The notes: a model not told the origin generated them from the letters alone. Counted from the stretch's first letter, positions 45,475-58,005 are shown. The stretch is 64,000 nt of DNA from Hofstenia miamia (GCA_004352715.1 SCFE01000020.1:965235-1029234); one strand, 5' to 3'. Made by a program: numbers and translations.

Positions 45475-46748
45475 TGTAACGTAATCTAATCATATGTGGT
45501 CAAATTAAGAAGAAAGAAGAAGAAACTAAGACTGAATATTAAAGTAAAATATTAATTGTACAAACATATGATTATGATTAATTAATTATTTGTAAAATTA
45601 TAGTGCAGTAATTTTTGATATTAATTCATTTGGCAAAAAGGTACTAGACCAAAATCGCAAATGCTAATTAAGGCAGAAGTGCGTCATCAGCAGACGAACG
45701 AAAATTAAAGCATTTGAAATTGTCAACAACTGGAATTAGCAGGTACTAGTCAAATATTTGATTGTTTGTTAATTTTTCACTATAAAAATTGTGTAATTGA
45801 TCATTTTGGTGATGAATTGAATTTACTGGATTTACTTTACGTTTTTGTATCAGGTTATTTTATTTAATACAATGGAAAGCTAAACGTTCGAGCTCTCGGG
45901 TATTCTAGACGGTGGTTCACGACTCCAGTTAACGGGTGCATCGTGTATAGCCGGTGCTTACCCGAGATGCTCATAGGTTAGGTATAAGGATAGGGATTTT
46001 TACTCGTATTAGCTTTCCTATCGTTCGTTGTTCGTACTACTGTATTTATTACATTATGCTATTACATCTAGCCCTATTAGGAAATTACGAGATCTGTTTG
46101 TGTTATCTTGTACAGAATTTATTACATATGATTACTAGTGGACTGACGGACTATCAATTCATCCCTTTTGTCATGACCGTATTGATTGTTCACATGTACT
46201 CTAGGTTGGCATGTAATTATTTATATGTAAGGTTATTATATGTAAGGAATCATAACAAGCTAATGCATCCTGGTTGCGAGATTCCCTTAATAGACAACTT
46301 TGTTAATAACAAGAACAATCAATACATTAAATTAATAAGGTATCACACATTATCACTCTCGTACTCATGCACACTATTTCATTACACTGAGTCATCTGAA
46401 TTGTGGTTGGTGTCTCTATTGATGTTTCAGTATCGCATGGAAATACTCGCTGTAGTGTAATTCTTCATTTCCTCTTTTGTGCTTTGTTGCAGGTCGGGTA
46501 AGTGTACCCTGTACTTTGTACCCTCTGTCTCGTGTCTTGGATCTAAAACAATAGTTGTTAGTTTCGTATCAATACTAGTTGATGAGATAATAGTTTAATC
46601 AGTTAACAGCTAAACAATAGAACTGAAAGAAGAGAGATGGGAGATTGGAGTCTGTCACCTACCGTACTATCTAAGGAGGAACCAATTGTCACAGCAGCTC
46701 CTAAATTAAGCTAAGACTTACTAGTATGAAGGTTGGCTAGATTCTACA
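45475..46748 (+). mobile_element. Complete LTR (1274 bp), sister of the 35.9-kb LTR
   Basis: It runs TGTAACGTAATC to AGATTCTACA, with the GGATAGGGATTTTTACTCG landmark and many CpG sites retained. No PBS follows (ATACAGC), so it is a solo or 3' LTR. Flanking 4-mers (CTAA and ATAC) do not match, and the LINE on its left does not resume on its right, so it is not a simple insertion into that LINE; recombination or deletion is likely. Confidence 0.85.
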
Positions 46749-48949
46749 ATACAGCTTCGGGCGAGTAGGCCCAACTCGTTCTCTCTTGACCTTTACTTTC
46801 AAAGATGCTACCTAAACACTAGTGATGAATAGTTACATTAACTCTGGAGTATTAATTAAGTTATGTCTCTGTAATTATACTATTGCGAAAGAAAAGAGAG
46901 AGTGAAAGTACTCATTACCCCGCACTGTGGAATCTGCAGGCAGTCATATCTAAACTGTACAACGTTTTTGTGCACATCCCTTGCCTGGGTAATGATGTAA
47001 CACTTTACCATCAATTTCTCTTTGAAGCAACCATATTTGTCACACAACTAGGAAATTTTGAAAACAGCTTTTTAGGTTATTGGAAAGTGAATAAACTTTT
47101 GTTTTCTCCTAAATGCAATCCAAAATATTGACCTGGGTTGGCCCATTCCAAAATCGGCATTAAGTCTGGTACATTTTTCAAACTTTGGAAATCCGGTAGT
47201 GGTAGTATTTGGTCCTGTTAATTTTGTGTATTCGTTTCCAACTCTGGTTATAATGTCAATATTATGGTTGAATTTGGATTTTCAGCTTGCTTAACTTAAA
47301 AATGTTTTCGCGAATGCTATGACCAATTACTAATTTAATCTAACTAGTTTATTTAATTTTTGTTCATTCAATAGTTAAGTTTTTTCTTACTAAAAAGTCT
47401 AATTTTTTGCAAATTTTTTATTTTGAGTAATTTGTTTGTTTTGGTTATCAATGAAAAAAGAAATGGTTAGATTAAAGTAACGAAATGCTCGTAACTGAAC
47501 AGCTCTAATCAGAATGTGTAAGAAACCATGTCACAATGTTCCAGATATTTTGTAGAATTGAAACTTCAAAAATTAACAAATACATTTGTAATGATTAACA
47601 TTTATTGTCATTGGAGTGCATTGCTATTTTAAATTATAAATGAATAAATAATTACTTCTGAAAGTCTAGAATGGGGACGAAGACATTGGAGTAGTGGTTT
47701 TGAGTCCGCCTTACTTCTGAGCAAGGGCAAACAATATCTTCTTAATCGCAAAGCACTACATTGGAGATCAGAGTTTGGGACATTTATTTTTGATCTTGCA
47801 AACCTAGTGTTTGAGGAAGTTAATTTCAAATTATATGATATTTTACTAATGATTTATTATTGTCATGGGTTTTTTATTAAGATTTATTAAAAATTTATTT
47901 GTTCTGCAGATAATCGGGAATTTATGTTCTGAATGGATGCAGGCACATTTTGATTTAAAAAATCAGTTTTAGAAAGTCAAAATTTAAGAAACAATTTATG
48001 AAATCGGTCAGACCAACCCTATCACACTTTAATGCCAGCCATGTATAAAAATGCAAAATTTGACAATAGTGTACTCTAGAGTTCAGGAATGGTACGAAAA
48101 TACTAAATTGGAAGAAACTCCCTGGGTACATATATAGGCTTTCTACCCGGTCACTTTGATTTTTGTAGGACGCAGTTGAAAAAAATTAATATTATTTGAA
48201 GCTTTATAATATAGTATATGAAAAGCTCATTAAATTTTCAGTTGTGTTAATATGTAATTTGAGATTAATTTAAAGCTATCATTTGAACAACAAGTGTTTA
48301 TTTTTTGAAAATCTATAACAGTAACTTTTTCCGCGGGTTATGTTGGGTATGATTTAGAATAGGATCCAGTTCGGAGACACTGATGTGCGGCTAAACTTCG
48401 GTTCTGCACAGAACAATTGTACTCGGATCTCACATCTCACCAATACACTACGCCATCGTCATATAGAGATATCTTCGGAATCTCACAATAACTTCCAAGG
48501 GCATCAGGTTGTGAATGGAAGTCCAAACTTACAACACTATTTTTTGGTTTTAGATTATTAAACTTTTTTGAAAAACATTTTTCAAATATTTTCACTAATA
48601 AACCATTTTTGTCAATCAATATTTGATCGAATTTAAAGTAATTTAATAAAAACTTTTACTTATTGTAAAAAATTCTTAATTTACTTTCTAGATAGGTGCG
48701 GCATTGGCAGTGTTGAAGTGATGCAGTTGCAGTATTAATTAAATCAAGCAAAACAGATTATTATTTGCATTAAACAAAAAGGATTTTGTAAACTGTGTGG
48801 TTTTAAAATAATTTTTTAATTTCTATATAAGAATTTAGTTAGATTCATAATTGTCGAAAACGTGATGTAATGTAATCAATACATTAGTCACCGAAAAATA
48901 AACTACTATAGCAATAAAAAACAAGTTCATTTCATAGTTTGAATTTATC
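46749..48949. other. No supported gene; possible tRNA-like (SINE) pieces
   Basis: An 83-codon frame at 46883 has no recognisable domain. GGAGTAGTGGTTTTGAGTCC (47685) and, on the minus strand, GGCGTAGTGTATTGGTGAG (about 48440-48460) look like box-A halves of tRNA-derived SINEs, but no convincing box B was found next to them. Confidence 0.3.
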
Positions 48950-49076
48950 AGCTAGAGGGCGAATAAATCACATACTAAATTTATTTCAAGTTTGGAATTA
49001 AAATGACAGCTAGAGGGCGAATAAATCATATACTAAATTTCATTCAAGTTTGGAATTAAAATCGAGCATATTCCGT
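48950..49076 (+). repeat. About 64-bp tandem duplication with CAGCTAGAGGGCGAATAAAT
   Basis: Two adjacent copies start at about 48950 and 49013 and run through TACTAAATTT and CAAGTTTGGAATTAAAAT; a third partial TTAGAGGGC follows at 49075. Confidence 0.85.
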
Positions 49077-50883
49077 TAGAGGGCTCAAAATTTCTTAATA
49101 GTATTTCTTCATATGAAGAAAACATTGGTTTTTAGATAGTACAAAACAAATGTTGAATCTGCCCTACTACTATAGAATTTCGCTGTTCTTACTTCAAATA
49201 CTGCACTATTAATAAATGAATAAATTATATATTGTAGAAGATAAATATAAAACACTTTGTAATATTCCCCAAGTGAGATAAATTATTTTGCAAAAATGGA
49301 AAGTTTGATTTTGAGTTGTGCATATTATTTCATTTTCACACTTAAAAAATAGTCCACTCTGTACAAAAAGTATTACTACAGTTACAACTCTTTGTAAAGC
49401 ATTTATGCGGTTTTCAGCCAAAACACAAATTTTCCTTGTTTAATCTTCATTTATCAAAAACCCAGTCTTAGGGTTTTAGCTTTCATATACAGTATTGTTG
49501 ATAATTTAAATGAATTCTACATACAACATAAACACTTCTTTTTCAAATATTTTGCAAGGAATAATTTTTGTGCAAATATTACTATGAAGTTGTTGTTATT
49601 AATTTCTAAAACTGCAAAAAAATAATTGTATCTAATTTTTCATTTGTGCGTTAATACAGCACTGGTTATATGCACTTAAACGCGTTGACATATTGTATTT
49701 TGTAGTTATAAATGATGTTGCAAATTCAATGTAGCTTTGATGGTCATTAAACACTTCCATGCAATCAGTTCATTTCAAATTTAACGTTCCTGCAACGTCT
49801 GTAAAACGCTGTATGTCACTAAATCAAAGTTATGGAAACGTTGCTGCAACTAAAAATGTTTATTGGGTTAGGTAGTAAAATACTCAAAGCAGTTGTCACT
49901 GCTCCATGTATATTCTTAGTGTTTCGCATTCTTACTAAGAGGAGCCTAGGTTTCACTGACACATGTCTGCAGCATTTCTCAGGGCTATGTTCTGTCTTCT
50001 CCCCCGCATCCACATAGTCATTATTAACAGGTGAATGCCATCATCTTAAACTCTTTTGTTAAGATATACATGTGGGCAATTCATTAATTAATTACTGTCA
50101 CCTACACATGAGGCTGTAATTTATTAGTCACATGCATCTCAGTGAGGCACTCTTTATACATTTTGAAATTGTGCTTCTTCACTGTGCTTTTTTACTTAAC
50201 TTATCAAAGGATAAAGTGCACAACGTCAATATTTGCATCTCTTACTATGATGATGTAATCTCTTGATGTGGGAATAACCATTGAAAGCAAAATCTTTTAC
50301 TAGTTCAAGAAATATCCAAGCTATTCTCTTCAACACAATTTCACTCCAAAGGCTGGAAATCTTTAACAACTCAAACTGAGTTCCATTGAACATTAATACA
50401 GCATCATTTTGCCACAGTTGAATTTTACTAATTGAACTATGTTCTTCATCGTGTAACTCGTTTTTTTATAATTTCTATTAAAGAAATATGTAATAATTGT
50501 TTTTAATTGACGACAGGAATGGTAAATATTTTATACTTGAAAAATATGTGCAAAAAAATAAGTGCAATGAGTGTGTTTTCAAAATATTCATAATGTATAT
50601 GTCCAATTACAATTTTTTAGAACTTTGAGGCATTCATAAGCCAAGATTTGACAGCAAATTTAAGTTTTTCCAATATTATTTATTTAGAAATTTTTTCAAA
50701 GTATAGCAAACTATGTGAAGTAAATTCATTTCATCAATAGTTTGATATCAGACATTTCATTATCTATTTAGAATTGCTAATGTTATAATTCCAAAATTAG
50801 AAATCCCTGTAGAAAACATATATTTTAGAAAGTTTTTAATTGAATGATATTACTATACATAGTTAAATGTGGTCATCCTTAAA

Positions 50884-50887
<4 letters not shown>
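49077..50887. other. No recognisable gene
   Basis: AT-rich noncoding DNA. AATGTTTATTGGGTTAGG at about 49855 resembles a degraded CCCAGTAAACA terminus, unpaired. Confidence 0.4.
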
Positions 50888-50932
<45 letters not shown>

Positions 50933-51003
50933 CAACATCAACTTTATGTTAGCATATATAGGAATGGACTAANTATACATAGTTAAATGTGGTCATCCTT
51001 AAA

Positions 51004-51042
<39 letters not shown>
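50858..51042. repeat. TA microsatellite and flank, duplicated around a single N (50973)
   Basis: TATACATAGTTAAATGTGGT and the following TA run occur before (50858-50925) and after (50974-51040) the N. The first copy alone continues into a unique ATATCAACATCAACTTTATG stretch. Probably an assembly join at a microsatellite. Confidence 0.8.
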
Positions 51043-52128
51043 AAAAATGGTAACAGCTACTTAAGACAAATCAAGTAAAATAATGGTTTTTTCTATTAAA
51101 TTTATATAAATAGAGTCATTACTCTATATAGCTAAGAAATCATTATTTAATGTTGAAACTGAACACCATAACAACATGTTTGTTTTGCATTCAGAGTAAA
51201 GTTACTGTTTGCATTTTTAACAGCTTGGTTAACAATAACAATCAAACGGTTTGAAAACAAAAGTTATATTTTGGGCTAAGTTATAAATTTGTATAACAAA
51301 ATTCGATGTAGCTTCAATTGATTTTGTTTTAATACGGTTTCAAACTAAACCTAATGTCAGTGGCAGCGATAGGAGATCAAGGTGACTTTATAATAAAATA
51401 ACCAGAGTATTAAATGCAATGTAGGTAACAGATAAATCAAAAAAATTTCAGAAAAAAAATGAAAAATTTAAGGTCGTGAAATGTCTCAATATTTGAAAAT
51501 TTTTGGTCATTACTAAGATGTCCTCCCCCTTAAAGAAATTCTGCATACTCCCCTGGTGAGGACCACCTTTACCATAACTCCACTTGCCATGCAGGCTGCA
51601 ACTTTAATGCGCATTAGCAAAAACGTTTCGAAGAAGTGAGGAGCGACTGCAAAAACAGCTGTTTTACAAAATTAATAATTTAAAATAAATGCTAGACTAC
51701 TTACTATGACATGTTTATTAATGTCATTACTAAATTATATAATTAGCCAGGCAACAATGTTTTATTAAGCATCCAACGCACAAATAAAAAATAATCTCAA
51801 ATTTGCCTGTCTGTCGTAATTTTTAAAACATTTTCTCAGATCTACTAGCAAATTTGACAGAAGATATTACTATTGTGTGCTATGTAATATATATTAGGAG
51901 TGCAAAAAATACATTTTTGAGAAGGCAGTTGGCCCACCCCATTAAATATGAGATTGGTAAAAACTACTTAAAATTTTGAAAAGGTTCCAGGGAATTGATT
52001 AGGGCTTAGAGGTCCCTCACCAGCCTTTAAAATGTGAACTTTCACTGACCCACATTTGCTTAGAATTATAAAGTAAATTTGTTTACAAGCACTGGGGACT
52101 ACTAGGATGCCTTCTCACTCTGCATTGC
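51043..52128. other. No recognisable gene; 3' LTR of the next element not found
   Basis: AT-rich. The minus-strand Ty3/gypsy element that starts at 58005 should end here with an LTR, but none of the LTR landmarks is present. Confidence 0.5.
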
Positions 52129-52850
52129 TTATTCATCAGTTCTTTGTTTTTGTCCCTTATGCCTTTGAATCAGCATCTGGTTTGAGAACTCCTTCTTACT
52201 CTCCTTCTTGTGTTGGTTGATGAGAGCTCTTCTGGTCATTGGTTGCATCACACTCTCTTTCTCATCAGTTGTTGAATCATCTTCTTTTATTTTCCTAAAT
52301 TCAGTTAATAAATTTAAGCCCATGTTTCAGTGTCATATATATATATTTGTTCTTGCTGTCCTTTAGGGCAGCACTCTTTCTTCTATGCTTTCATCTCTGA
52401 TGTCCACTGTGAATTCTTCATCAAAATCTTCCTCAGGTAGGCTATCTAAATCATACATATCATGTACTATTTCATTGCCATTAAGTCAGCTTATTTTGAA
52501 CTTGGCGTTCTTGTCTATCTTTGTCTCTTCAATGTCCACTGTTACTCATTTAAGGTTTCGAAAGTGTAACAATCTATTATTTTCCAGCATATACTTGTTG
52601 TTTGGTAGTGTCTATATAATTGTGTGAAGTCCTGGACATACTGTTTTTAATTTTCAGACCTGGTTTGTGTCAGTGAGTTTTGTTGGTGTGAATGCATATA
52701 CTTTGTCTCCTACTTGGTGTGCATGACCATAACTTTTTCTGTTATAATTACATTGTTGTCTCACAGCTGACTTTTTTTTGTTGTGGCACATCATTTAGTA
52801 GATTGCTGTAATTTGTTTCTTTAATTGGTTTACATAATCATTATCCAATT
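52129..52850 (-). pseudogene. Pol C-terminal region (after integrase core)
   Basis: HAHQVGDKVYAFTPTKLTD followed by KLKTVCPGLHTI corresponds to the V(G)D.V....P......K..GPY.I pattern of Ty3/gypsy integrase C-termini (GPY/F-like, degraded here to CPGL). An acidic stretch (PEEDFDEEFTVDIRDES) and a basic end (HKKESKKEF) follow. Stops interrupt it. Confidence 0.55.
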
Positions 52851-52851
52851 T

Positions 52852-53673
52852 TCAACTGTAGTTAGAATATTGCATTGATAGAGGTGTGGCTGCCTCTCTT
52901 CCAAACATTGCTTTGAATGGGGTCATTCCTGTTGTCAACTGTACCAAAGAATTGTAAAAATACTCTACCATCTCAATCACTTCTCTCCATTTATTTCCGC
53001 CTATCCTTGACATTGCCACTCTTATCAGCTTGATTAATGTTTGGTTCAGCCTCTCAATGGCTCCATTAGCCTGCAGGTGGTAGGCTGTTGTTCTTTCACT
53101 CACTATTTCTAGCAGCTTTGCCATTTCTTGAAATAGTCCACTTTCAAACTGGGGCCTCTTATCCATTATTATAGTTTCCATTGGGCCAAATAATAGAATC
53201 CATTCTTTCAATACTATGTTTGCTGTTTTCTCTGCTGTTGTATTTTTCATCAGAATCATTCTTGCATATTTGGTAAAATTGTCCACCATCACTATTAGAT
53301 GTTGGTATCCCTCATTGTCTCTAGATAGCATTTCCAATTCAATATGGACTATTTCATTTGGTTGTGTTGCAATGATTTTTTCCAGCAGTGCCCTTTGTGT
53401 CAGGAAATGCTGTTTGTTATTTAATAAGCAAGTGGTGCATTTGTTTATTATCTCCTCAATCACCTTTCTTACTGACATAGTAATAAATCTTACATTGAAC
53501 ATTGTCTCTGTCTGTGTTATTCCTAGGTGACCTCTTTCATGTATTTTCTGTATCAGTTCTCTTTTATAATAATCAGGGATTGTGATTCTGTTATTCTGAA
53601 ATTCTAAGTATAGCAGTCTGTTTTTGTTGATTTTCCATTTGTAGTGCTTATAATAGCTTGCTGTTAGCTTCAA
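52852..53673 (-). pseudogene. Ty3/gypsy integrase (zinc-binding and catalytic core)
   Basis: A 273-residue open stretch. HERGHLG and CTTC form an HHCC zinc-binding motif. The core follows: HIELEMLSRD (the first catalytic Asp position reads Glu), IIMDKRPQFES (second Asp) and NGAIERLNQTL (catalytic Glu). FYNSLVQLTTGMTPFKAMFG is the typical conserved end of the core. It is the longest surviving open stretch of this element. The Asp-to-Glu change at the first acidic residue and the dead upstream frames argue against function. Confidence 0.85.
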
Positions 53674-54066
53674 TGGTATTGTTCAGGGTTCTTTTATTTT
53701 CTTGATTATTTCATTGAGAACCACAATATCTCTTTCTTTTTCTATTATTTCTTGTTCAGATGTCTCCTCCCTCATTAATATTGGTAAAACCACTTGCTCC
53801 TTCTTATTCACATTTATGTCAGGTAATCCCTCATACTCATGTGTGGTAGAAACTGGTATTGCTCTTTCTCCCCATCTATGTTTACTGCATCCCTTTGGTA
53901 TTCTGGTAATGACGTCCAAAAGTCCACATTTTTATGTATTGTTCCTTTGCAGTGTTCAATTGTGAATGTAAATTTGTTTAGATATTCAATCCATCATGAT
54001 ACTATTCTGGACTTGTCTCCTGAAAATTTTTTCAACCAAGCTAGTCCACTATTGTCTGTGCACACT

Positions 54067-54351
54067 CTAAATTCTCAGAAAGTGCCTGAATTTTTTGATA
54101 CTTTCAATAAGTGCCAACATTTCCAGTTTGGTAGAGCCATAATTTTCCTTGCTTGGTTTCAGTTTTTGGCTGAAGAACTTTATGGGCACCTCCTTTCCAT
54201 TTTTTACTTGTCCCAGTGTTGCTCCTATTGCTACCTTACTTGCATCAAAGTCTAGGATGAATTGCTCATTATAATCTGGTGTGTTATGTGATGGCAGTTT
54301 CACTAGCTCTTCCTTGATGTTATCTAGTTCCTCTGTTCCTGCCATGTCCAT
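54067..54351 (-). pseudogene. RNase H domain of Ty3/gypsy pol
   Basis: FILDFDASKVAIGATLGQ, followed by IKFFSQKLKPSKENYGSTKLEMLAL, is the RNase H core of Ty3/gypsy pol, with the first Asp (DFDAS) and the E of LEMLAL present. It is separated from RT by stops and frameshifts (54352-54512). A poorly conserved tether region lies between it and integrase at 53683-53919. Confidence 0.8.
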
Positions 54352-54512
54352 ATGAACTGCACAGATTTCTTCATCAGTTTGGTCATTTTGCTGTCTTTTC
54401 AGAAATGTTCAGGATGAAGGTGCCATAATAGTTAAAGAATCCCATTATCCTCTGTATGCCTTCTTATTGTTTGGTCTTTCTATTTTTCAGATCCTTTCTC
54501 ATGCATTGTCTT

Positions 54513-55249
54513 TCATGCATATTTTGCTTTCTTGATTGTTTTTCCCAGGAATACTATCTTCTCTTTCAGTATATCACATTTATTCCCAATAATGTGGAGT
54601 CCCGCCTTCTCCAATATTGTCAAGGTTCTTTCATCAAGTTTCTCCAGGTGTTTTTTTATTGTATTGCTTGTTACTATTATGTTGGCTATGTATGCATCAA
54701 CCCCATCTTCCATTCTGTGTGTCTTATTTTTTAGTACTTTTGTGATATATCTTTAGAAAGTTGCTGGTGCATTACATATTCCAAACACCATGTATATCCA
54801 TTCATACAGTCCATATGGTGTTATGAATGCTGTCTTTTCAATGTCATTTTCCTCCATCTTCACTTGCCAGTATGCTTTGCATAAATCTATTGTTGTGAAG
54901 TATTTGTGTTTGCTTGCCTCATACAACATTTCCTCTATACATGCAAGGGGGTACAAGTCTTTTTCATTACTTCACTCAGTTTTCAGAAGTCTATGCATAA
55001 CCAACATTTGTCTCCCTGCTTTACAAACACCATTGGTGCTGCGTACAGGCTCTCACTTGGGTGAATGATCTTATTGTCAATTAATTCATCTAATATGTGA
55101 TTATATTTGCCTTTCATTTGTTCCAGCACTCTCCTGACTGGCAGCTTTATTGGTTTATCCATTGTTGTGATTATTATGTGTTTCTCACCTATCACTTGTC
55201 CAAAACTTATCTCTCCATAGTTGAATATTTGTTTGTGTCTTCCTAGCAT
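54513..55249 (-). pseudogene. Reverse transcriptase domain of Ty3/gypsy pol
   Basis: In order: RRVLEQMKGKYNHILDELI, IIHPSESLYAAPMVFVKQ, YFTTIDLCKAYWQVKME (motif A, catalytic Asp present), TAFITPYGLYEWIYMVFG (motif B) and DAYIANIIVTS, where the normally invariant Y.DD motif C reads YIAN. Frames change at least twice (55249-54983, 54956-54753, 54713-54513). It is clearly inactive. Confidence 0.85.
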
Positions 55250-55494
55250 TTCCTCTCCTCAAGATATGGGAAATCTTCATTCCTTATCTCTGGTATCCTG
55301 TACTCATCTTCTTCATTTGCTTTTGTCCCTATGCCCTTGAGTCAGCCATGTGTAGTACTTGCTATTTTCATTTGTAAGTCCTTGAATTGACCTTGCAAAT
55401 TACTCACCCCACCCATCATTGTCCTCTATCACTCTCCAGATGAGTCTAATGTTAGATTTGATATACTTTCCATATATCCTCACATTAGATGTCT

Positions 55495-55719
55495 TCAAGT
55501 GTTAGCTATCCTCATTTTCACCAAATTTATAATTCCCTTCATGTCAATGTACTCTCCCAATGCATTGATTAGACGTTTATTGCAGCTATTTAAGTCTTCA
55601 TGTTTGAAAATATTAATTGTTGCTTTCATTATTACACTGTTGATTTTTATCATTATTGTATTTATGTTATCCAAATTCATCAAGATCATTATAGGTGCAC
55701 TGTTTTTATGAGTCAGCAC
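55495..55719 (-). pseudogene. Protease region of Ty3/gypsy, decayed
   Basis: VIMKATINIFKHED and RLINALGEYIDMKGIINL align with the protease region of the plus-strand copy at 8.9-9.1 kb. The active-site DTGA/DSGA motif is not readable. Further stops follow before RT. Confidence 0.45.
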
Positions 55720-57320
55720 TCTAGTTGGTTTTCAAACTCATTGATGGTCAGTGATGCTTCATTCATTTCATTTTCTGAGTCTATCAGATCCTCATCTTTG
55801 TAATAGGCTTCCTCATCACTAATTACATTTATTTGTTTGGTGCAATCAGGCTTCTTATGACCTTTCTGCCCACAACTGTAGCATTTGACATCTTTTTCTC
55901 TCACCTTCTTTGTCTTCCCATCTTTTCCTTTGATTTTTATAATTTTTTCCAGCTTGTTCTCACCATATGGCATGTTTGGGGGTCATGGTTTTGGATTAGT
56001 TCACCATGCTGGTGCCTCCCTATGCAAAGCAGCTTTCTTGTAAATCTGTTTGTTGTTTTCAATTGTTGCTTGCTGGATGTCAACTGCTTTTTGGATCATC
56101 TTTTCTAATTTATCATCCATGTTGCACTTGATCTTAAATTGTGTCCTGATGCTTTCTGGCATCCCTTTGCAGGTGTGTGAAAATGGATCATATTTTGAGT
56201 ATCTGTTTTCCCTTGAGCTTAGCATCAATAGCCCCTTGACCTGTTGAATGTAGTTCCATATGTCATCACTCTTTTTCATCTTTGTAGCATTTAGAATGAT
56301 TTGATACTGATTCTTGAAACTCTCATTCTTATAGTAATCTATAAAGTCACCTATCAGTAGCTCATAGCTCCTTTTTGTGTCTGTGTCCAGTAGCAAATAA
56401 TGCTGGTATGCTGTTCCCATAAAATATAGAGGGAGTCTTGATGCTGCTGCTGCTGCTTCCTAGTTTACTTTCCTTTCTGCCATGGTGATTTCAAACATCT
56501 GCAACCATTCAATGAATGTTGGGTTGCACCCATCCACATTCCTATTGAATTTCAGTAGTGTTGCCTTGCAGAGTATAGTATCATTAGTTCTATTTTGGGG
56601 GGGGTATTGAGCCTTTGTATTTCAGTCTATTGTGTTTTTAATTGTTTCTTCACCTTGTAATTGGGTGGTCACTGACATCATAATTTCATTTATGAATTTC
56701 TGTTTGTCTTCATCCATTTCTTAATCAAGTTCTTCATAGGTTGCTCTTTTATTTGCCATTGTAGATGGTGCTTGCAACTCCTTTTCTTTTGACCTCCAAA
56801 ACTCTATTTTGTGAGTCTATAGGTTTCCTTGATTTTGTTATTCAATTGTAGTAGTCTTAATTTATCTCTTAGCTGTTCAAGCTCTTCCACTTGTATGTCA
56901 TTGTCTGGTATCAGCTGCCTGTTCACCTTTTCCAATTGCTGATTTTGTTCTAGGAATTTTTTTTTGGATTCTGTTAGTTGTTGGGTTAGTGTTTTAATTT
57001 CATTTCGGAATAGTTTGCTCTGCCTTTCCAGTCTCATGTCCATATCTGCCTTAATTTCATTCAGCATGCTTTCTCTCTGCTGCTCCATTTGTTTGAATTT
57101 GTCATTTCTATTTCACTTCTTAAAAGTGTTTCCATCTCCTGGCTTTTTTTAACATTTCAAATATTTCTTGAGGGCTTGTCTCACGGGGCAAGTGTAATGG
57201 CTGTAACTTCATGGTGGGGGATGAATCTGTGTCTCCAGAGTATGATGATGACCATGTAGCTCTGGGGGTTACCATTCTGGGTGCTGTCTTCTTAGCACTG
57301 CCTTTTTTTCCTTTTGTCAT
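55713..57320 (-). pseudogene. gag: Ty3/gypsy gag with CCHC zinc knuckle, decayed
   Basis: It starts MTKGKKGSAKK and continues VTPRATWSSSYSGDTDSSP, a coiled coil (57088-56804), then a capsid-like region: NPTFIEWLQMFEITM, YQHYLLLDTDTKRSYELL, ESFKNQYQIILNATKMKK, MPESIRTQFKIKC. The zinc knuckle CYSCGQKGHKKPDC (55842-55883) keeps all four ligands. A TAG replaces a codon after ERKVN, and two TGAs lie in AW.TNPKP.PP. It shares its layout with the young gag at 37691 but belongs to a different, older lineage by sequence. Confidence 0.85.
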
Positions 57321-57375
57321 TGTGTAATCTGGTTTGTAGTGGCACCCTTTCTTGGTTATGATTCTAGGCTCTTGT

Positions 57376-58005
57376 TGTAGTGCATTATGTTAGGTGTGGG
57401 TGAATCTCTCCACTGACTATCGACTTCAATGTTACTATCAAGGTGCTTGTATTTACACTTTTCACTTGTAAGTAATGTCAGAGTATCTGGGTTATTTCTA
57501 ATACATGTAGGATAAAGATCGATAGTCAGCTAAATGAGAATAAAAACCCCTATTCCTAACCTAAGTGCACTTTCATAGCTTGGCACAAGGAACCTAGAAT
57601 CATTCCCATGATGGATCCAAGCCACTACTAAACACAACTTGTTTAGCTTGACATCATATTAAATATTCAAACCATAACAATAAATCAATGTAAGAATTCG
57701 GAAGAAATTTCTTTATCAATTGTTACAACGAAATTGATTCTATTTATATTCACTTGAAAAGGTACCTGCCAAGATGGTGGCTAAAAATAGTAGAAGTGAA
57801 TTCGTCCTCTTTGTTTGGTCAAAATCATAATATCAACAAATACTACTTCATACTAAATTGCACTGTTGTTTCTTGGTTGGAATATACAAACTAAATTAAA
57901 ATGATACTAGATTTCATAATGCATTTCCAATCATATCTAAATTCAATCTTAAGTCCTTTTTTGATTTTCTGCCTTAGCAGCTTATTTTGTTTGGATGATG
58001 CTACA
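57376..58005 (-). mobile_element. 5' LTR of the 52-58 kb element
   Basis: It starts TGTAGCATCATCCAAAC on the minus strand and ends near GCACTACA, just before the leader AGAATCATAACCAAG. It matches the LTR at 21096-22306 without that copy's 500-bp insertion. The landmark TAGGGGTTTTTATTCTC (reverse complement at about 57535-57552) is present. Confidence 0.75.

Larger units (their letters stand above)
52129..58005 (-). mobile_element. Ty3/gypsy retrotransposon, near full length, inactive, 3' LTR missing
   Basis: Order on the minus strand: LTR (58005-57376), leader, gag with zinc knuckle, protease, RT, RNase H, zinc-binding and core integrase, C-terminal tail. Integrase after RNase H gives the Ty3/gypsy order. 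All genes carry stops and frameshifts, and CpG is almost absent. It has no 3' LTR. At its 5' side it is preceded by another LTR-type start and a fragment of 3' internal sequence. Confidence 0.85.

Noticed and set aside
47640-48470. Functional tRNA genes
   Set aside because: Only box-A-like halves are seen; no complete cloverleaf or box B could be formed.
52385-56247. Plus-strand frames between 52.4 and 56.2 kb
   Set aside because: They are antisense to the minus-strand Ty3/gypsy pol and gag.
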